Assembly (NCBI GenBank): GCA_016714445.1
Contig: JADJNF010000008.1
Span: 186,001-250,000 of the forward strand
Length of the DNA: 64,000 bases
Direction: 5' to 3'
From: Saprospiraceae bacterium
Lineage (GTDB): Bacteria; Bacteroidota; Bacteroidia; Chitinophagales; Saprospiraceae
Shown: in pieces, positions 61,816-64,000 of the stretch
How the letters are laid out: each line of letters starts with the position of its first letter
Position numbering within the stretch: position 1 is the first letter of the stretch
Program-made: the position numbers and the translations under genes
Notes under the pieces: model-generated
Told to the model about the DNA's origin: nothing
Databases searched by the model: none
What the model saw: only the letters and a program-made list of their open reading frames with translations

Positions 61816-63852
61816 ATGAACAACCCATTTTTAGTGCCTTTTAATACTCCTTATGGGGTTCCACCTTTTGATATCATTCAGGAAAAACATTTTATTCCAG
61901 CCATAAAAGCCGGAATGAAAGAACAAAAAAAAGAAATAAAATCTATCATCAGCAACGTAAACAAACCTGATTTTGAAAATACCATCTTGTCCTTAGAACA
62001 TTCAGGTCAAATCATCAGACGGACTGTCGCTGTTTTGTATAATTTATCTTATGCTAATACATCCGCTCCTCTGCAAGATATCATGCAAAAGGTTGCCCCT
62101 TCCTTATCGGCTCACAATGACTATATATTTATGAATACTTCTTTGATTAAAAGAGTAAAATATATTTGGGATAACCAAAAATCTTTACACTTGAAAGGAG
62201 AGAAATTCAAATTACTTGAATTGTATTATAAAGCATTTGTTCGTAATGGCGCAAATCTTAAGTCAAACGAGAAAAAGCGAGTAGCAGAAATTAATCAAAA
62301 GCTTTCGTTGCTCAGTCTGCAGTTTGGCAAAAACATACTTGATACAATCAATGACTACAAACTAATCATCACAGATAAAGCTGATCTGGCCGGTCTTACA
62401 GAAGATTTGATAGCTGCTGCTTCTGACAATGCGTCTAAAGCAGGACACCCCGGGAAATGGATTTTTACCCTTCAAAACGCCAGTGTTATGCCATTTCTAC
62501 AGTATTCAGAGCATAGATCACTCCGTCAAACCATTTGGGAAGCATATACCAATAAAGGCAATAATGGTGATGATTTTGACAACAATAATATAGTTTTTGA
62601 AATAATAAAACTTCGTGCCGAAAAAGCAAATATTTTGGGCTATTCCAGTCATGCACACTATGTCCTGGAAGAACAAATGGCCAAATCGCCGGATCAGGTG
62701 TATGATCTGTTAAATAAATTATGGTCGCCTGCCAACCAAGTAGCAAAGGCTGAAGCCGGCGAACTGCAACAAATGATTCGTCAGGAAGGACACAATTACA
62801 AACTCAAAGCCTGGGATTGGAGATATTATGCAGAAAAACTTCGTAAACAAAAATATGATCTGGATGAATTAGCCATGAAACCTTATTTTTCTTTACATCA
62901 GGTACAAAATGGTGTTTTTGATACTGCCAAGAAACTGTATGGTCTTTCATTTGTAGAAGTGGTGAATCTGCCGGTGTATCATCAAGATGTAAAAGCATAT
63001 GTAGTCACCCAAAACGGAAATAAAAAAATTGGTATCCTATATCTGGATTTTTTCCCGCGCGATACCAAACAGGGAGGAGCCTGGATGACAAGTTATGTTT
63101 CGCAAGACAAAACAGGCAAAAAAAGAACCCTTCCGGTAATATCCATTGTCTGCAATTTCACCAAACCTGTAGGTAATACTCCTTCCCTATTGACATTTGA
63201 TGAGGTGAATACATTTTTTCACGAATTTGGCCATGCTCTGCACGGTTTGCTATCTGATGTGACCTATCATTCACTTGCAGGTACCAATGTTCCAACTGAT
63301 TTCGTAGAACTACCTTCACAAATTCTGGAAAACTGGTGCGCAGAGCGCGATGTTCTGAAAACGTATGCATTTCACTACAAAACCGGTGAATCCATACCAG
63401 ATGACTTAATCACCAAAATGGACACAAGTAGTAAATACGGACAGGGATTTGCTACTGTAGAATACCTGGCTGCCTGCATGTTGGATATGGGCTATCATAC
63501 TCTAAAAGATGGAAATATAGCTGAAATTCAAAAATTTGAAAAAGAGACTTTACTCAAGATAGATTTAATTGAGGAAATTATACCAAGGTATCGAAGTACC
63601 TATTTCAGTCACATTTTTGCAGGAGGATATTCATCCGGCTACTATAGTTATATCTGGTCAGAAGTATTGGATGCAGATGCTTTTTCAGTATTTAAAACGA
63701 AAGGCCTCTTTGACAAAGATACAGCAGATTCTTTTCGAAAAAATATTCTGGAAAGAGGTGGTTCTGCAGATCCTATGAAGTTATACATTAAATTCAGAGG
63801 GAAAAAACCTGATATTGGACCATTACTGGACAAAAGAGGATTGGTCGGATGA
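61816..63852 (+). CDS. dcp: peptidyl-dipeptidase Dcp, M3 family metallopeptidase
   Basis: 678 residues. The zinc site is FFHEFGHALHGLL with His469, Glu470, His473, and the third ligand Glu498 in DFVELPSQ. VCNFTKPVGNTPSLL before it and SLAGTNVPTDFVELPSQILENW after it match Dcp rather than oligopeptidase F. It removes dipeptides from the C-terminus of peptides. There is no signal peptide from the ATG at 61816, so it is cytoplasmic. TTG codons at 61810 and 61813 are rejected because they overlap the promoter. The stop overlaps the ATG of the next gene by 4 bases, indicating translational coupling. Confidence 0.94.
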   Translation: MNNPFLVPFNTPYGVPPFDIIQEKHFIPAIKAGMKEQKKEIKSIISNVNKPDFENTILSLEHSGQIIRRTVAVLYNLSYANTSAPLQDIMQKVAPSLSAHNDYIFMNTSLIKRVKYIWDNQKSLHLKGEKFKLLELYYKAFVRNGANLKSNEKKRVAEINQKLSLLSLQFGKNILDTINDYKLIITDKADLAGLTEDLIAAASDNASKAGHPGKWIFTLQNASVMPFLQYSEHRSLRQTIWEAYTNKGNNGDDFDNNNIVFEIIKLRAEKANILGYSSHAHYVLEEQMAKSPDQVYDLLNKLWSPANQVAKAEAGELQQMIRQEGHNYKLKAWDWRYYAEKLRKQKYDLDELAMKPYFSLHQVQNGVFDTAKKLYGLSFVEVVNLPVYHQDVKAYVVTQNGNKKIGILYLDFFPRDTKQGGAWMTSYVSQDKTGKKRTLPVISIVCNFTKPVGNTPSLLTFDEVNTFFHEFGHALHGLLSDVTYHSLAGTNVPTDFVELPSQILENWCAERDVLKTYAFHYKTGESIPDDLITKMDTSSKYGQGFATVEYLAACMLDMGYHTLKDGNIAEIQKFEKETLLKIDLIEEIIPRYRSTYFSHIFAGGYSSGYYSYIWSEVLDADAFSVFKTKGLFDKDTADSFRKNILERGGSADPMKLYIKFRGKKPDIGPLLDKRGLVG

Positions 63853-64000
63853 AATATTTAAGTGTCGTCATCGCTTATTATAAAAATCCAGCTGCGCTTA
63901 GTTTAATTATCAAAGCATTGGAACGCCAGTCTTACCAAAACTTTGAAATTATCATTGCTGAAGATGATAAAAAAAGCGATTTTGATTTTTTGGTAAATCA
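63849..64000 (+). CDS. family 2 glycosyltransferase (N-terminus only, cut by window edge)
   Basis: About 50 residues are visible: MKYLSVVIAYYKNPAALSL, then ALERQSYQNFEIIIAEDDKK. The SVVIAYYKN start, the QSYQNFEII segment and an acidic DD shortly after are the standard beginning of a GT2 (GT-A fold) enzyme that uses nucleotide sugars. The ATG overlaps the dcp stop (ATGA). Acceptor and sugar unknown. Confidence 0.82.
   Translation, partial: MKYLSVVIAYYKNPAALSLIIKALERQSYQNFEIIIAEDDKKSDFDFLVN

Noticed and set aside
1..64000. tRNA, rRNA, CRISPR array, prophage, replication origin
   Set aside because: No cloverleaf-like sequence with anticodon arm, no regularly spaced short repeats with unique spacers and no phage or dnaA-box cluster was noticed by eye. 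A covariance-model scan was not possible here.

Overview
The window looks like a chromosomal segment of a Bacteroidota bacterium, most likely of the Saprospiraceae or a close relative. Evidence: several exported proteins end in type IX secretion (T9SS) sorting domains. TonB-type energy transducers, lipoproteins and outer-membrane barrels are frequent. At least nine promoters carry the Bacteroidota -7 element TAnnTTTG. Shine-Dalgarno sequences are mostly weak, and the DNA is AT-rich. No rRNA, tRNA, CRISPR array, prophage or replication origin was seen.

Layout. 1-2.2 kb: a GMC oxidoreductase cut by the window edge and a GNAT acetyltransferase. 2.4-8.4 kb: a secreted PKD protein with a glycoside-hydrolase-like core, dipeptidase PepD, and a DUF4143-type ATPase. 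8.5-16.4 kb: an ECF sigma factor with a putative trans-envelope anti-sigma protein, divergent from a giant FAS1-repeat surface protein that is split by an IS1634-like insertion sequence. 16.8-25.1 kb: housekeeping genes (class A PBP, MtaB, VanZ-like, TonB, PolA). 25.2-31.9 kb: one very large T9SS-exported protein with dockerin and cohesin-like parts.

32.8-41.0 kb: a tight six-gene operon encoding an exported alpha/beta hydrolase, an outer-membrane barrel, a lipoprotein, an acyl-CoA ligase, an unusual KASIII-like enzyme and a sodium/solute symporter. A FabG/PhaB-type reductase lies divergent to it. Read together these suggest capture, import, activation and condensation of a small carboxylic acid, which is an inference. 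41-46 kb: an unknown helical protein, a second TonB, tandem alpha/beta hydrolases, a MITE-like element and TruA. 46.6-53.4 kb: a second ECF sigma/anti-sigma pair next to a large surface lipoprotein, then a PA-domain T9SS protein. 53.7-57.6 kb: LPS-core genes (hldE kinase domain, waaA), an outer-membrane barrel, a DUF4833 protein and a very small membrane protein. 57.8-64 kb: pyrG, a SpoU methyltransferase, glutaryl-CoA dehydrogenase, peptidyl-dipeptidase Dcp and the start of a family 2 glycosyltransferase.

The observations most worth following are: the two sigma/trans-envelope protein loci and the symmetric control region at 10.54-10.62 kb; the six-gene operon with a KASIII-like enzyme lacking the usual His/Asn dyad; the MITE with a TTTAA target duplication; and a structured dispersed repeat present in two inverted copies.
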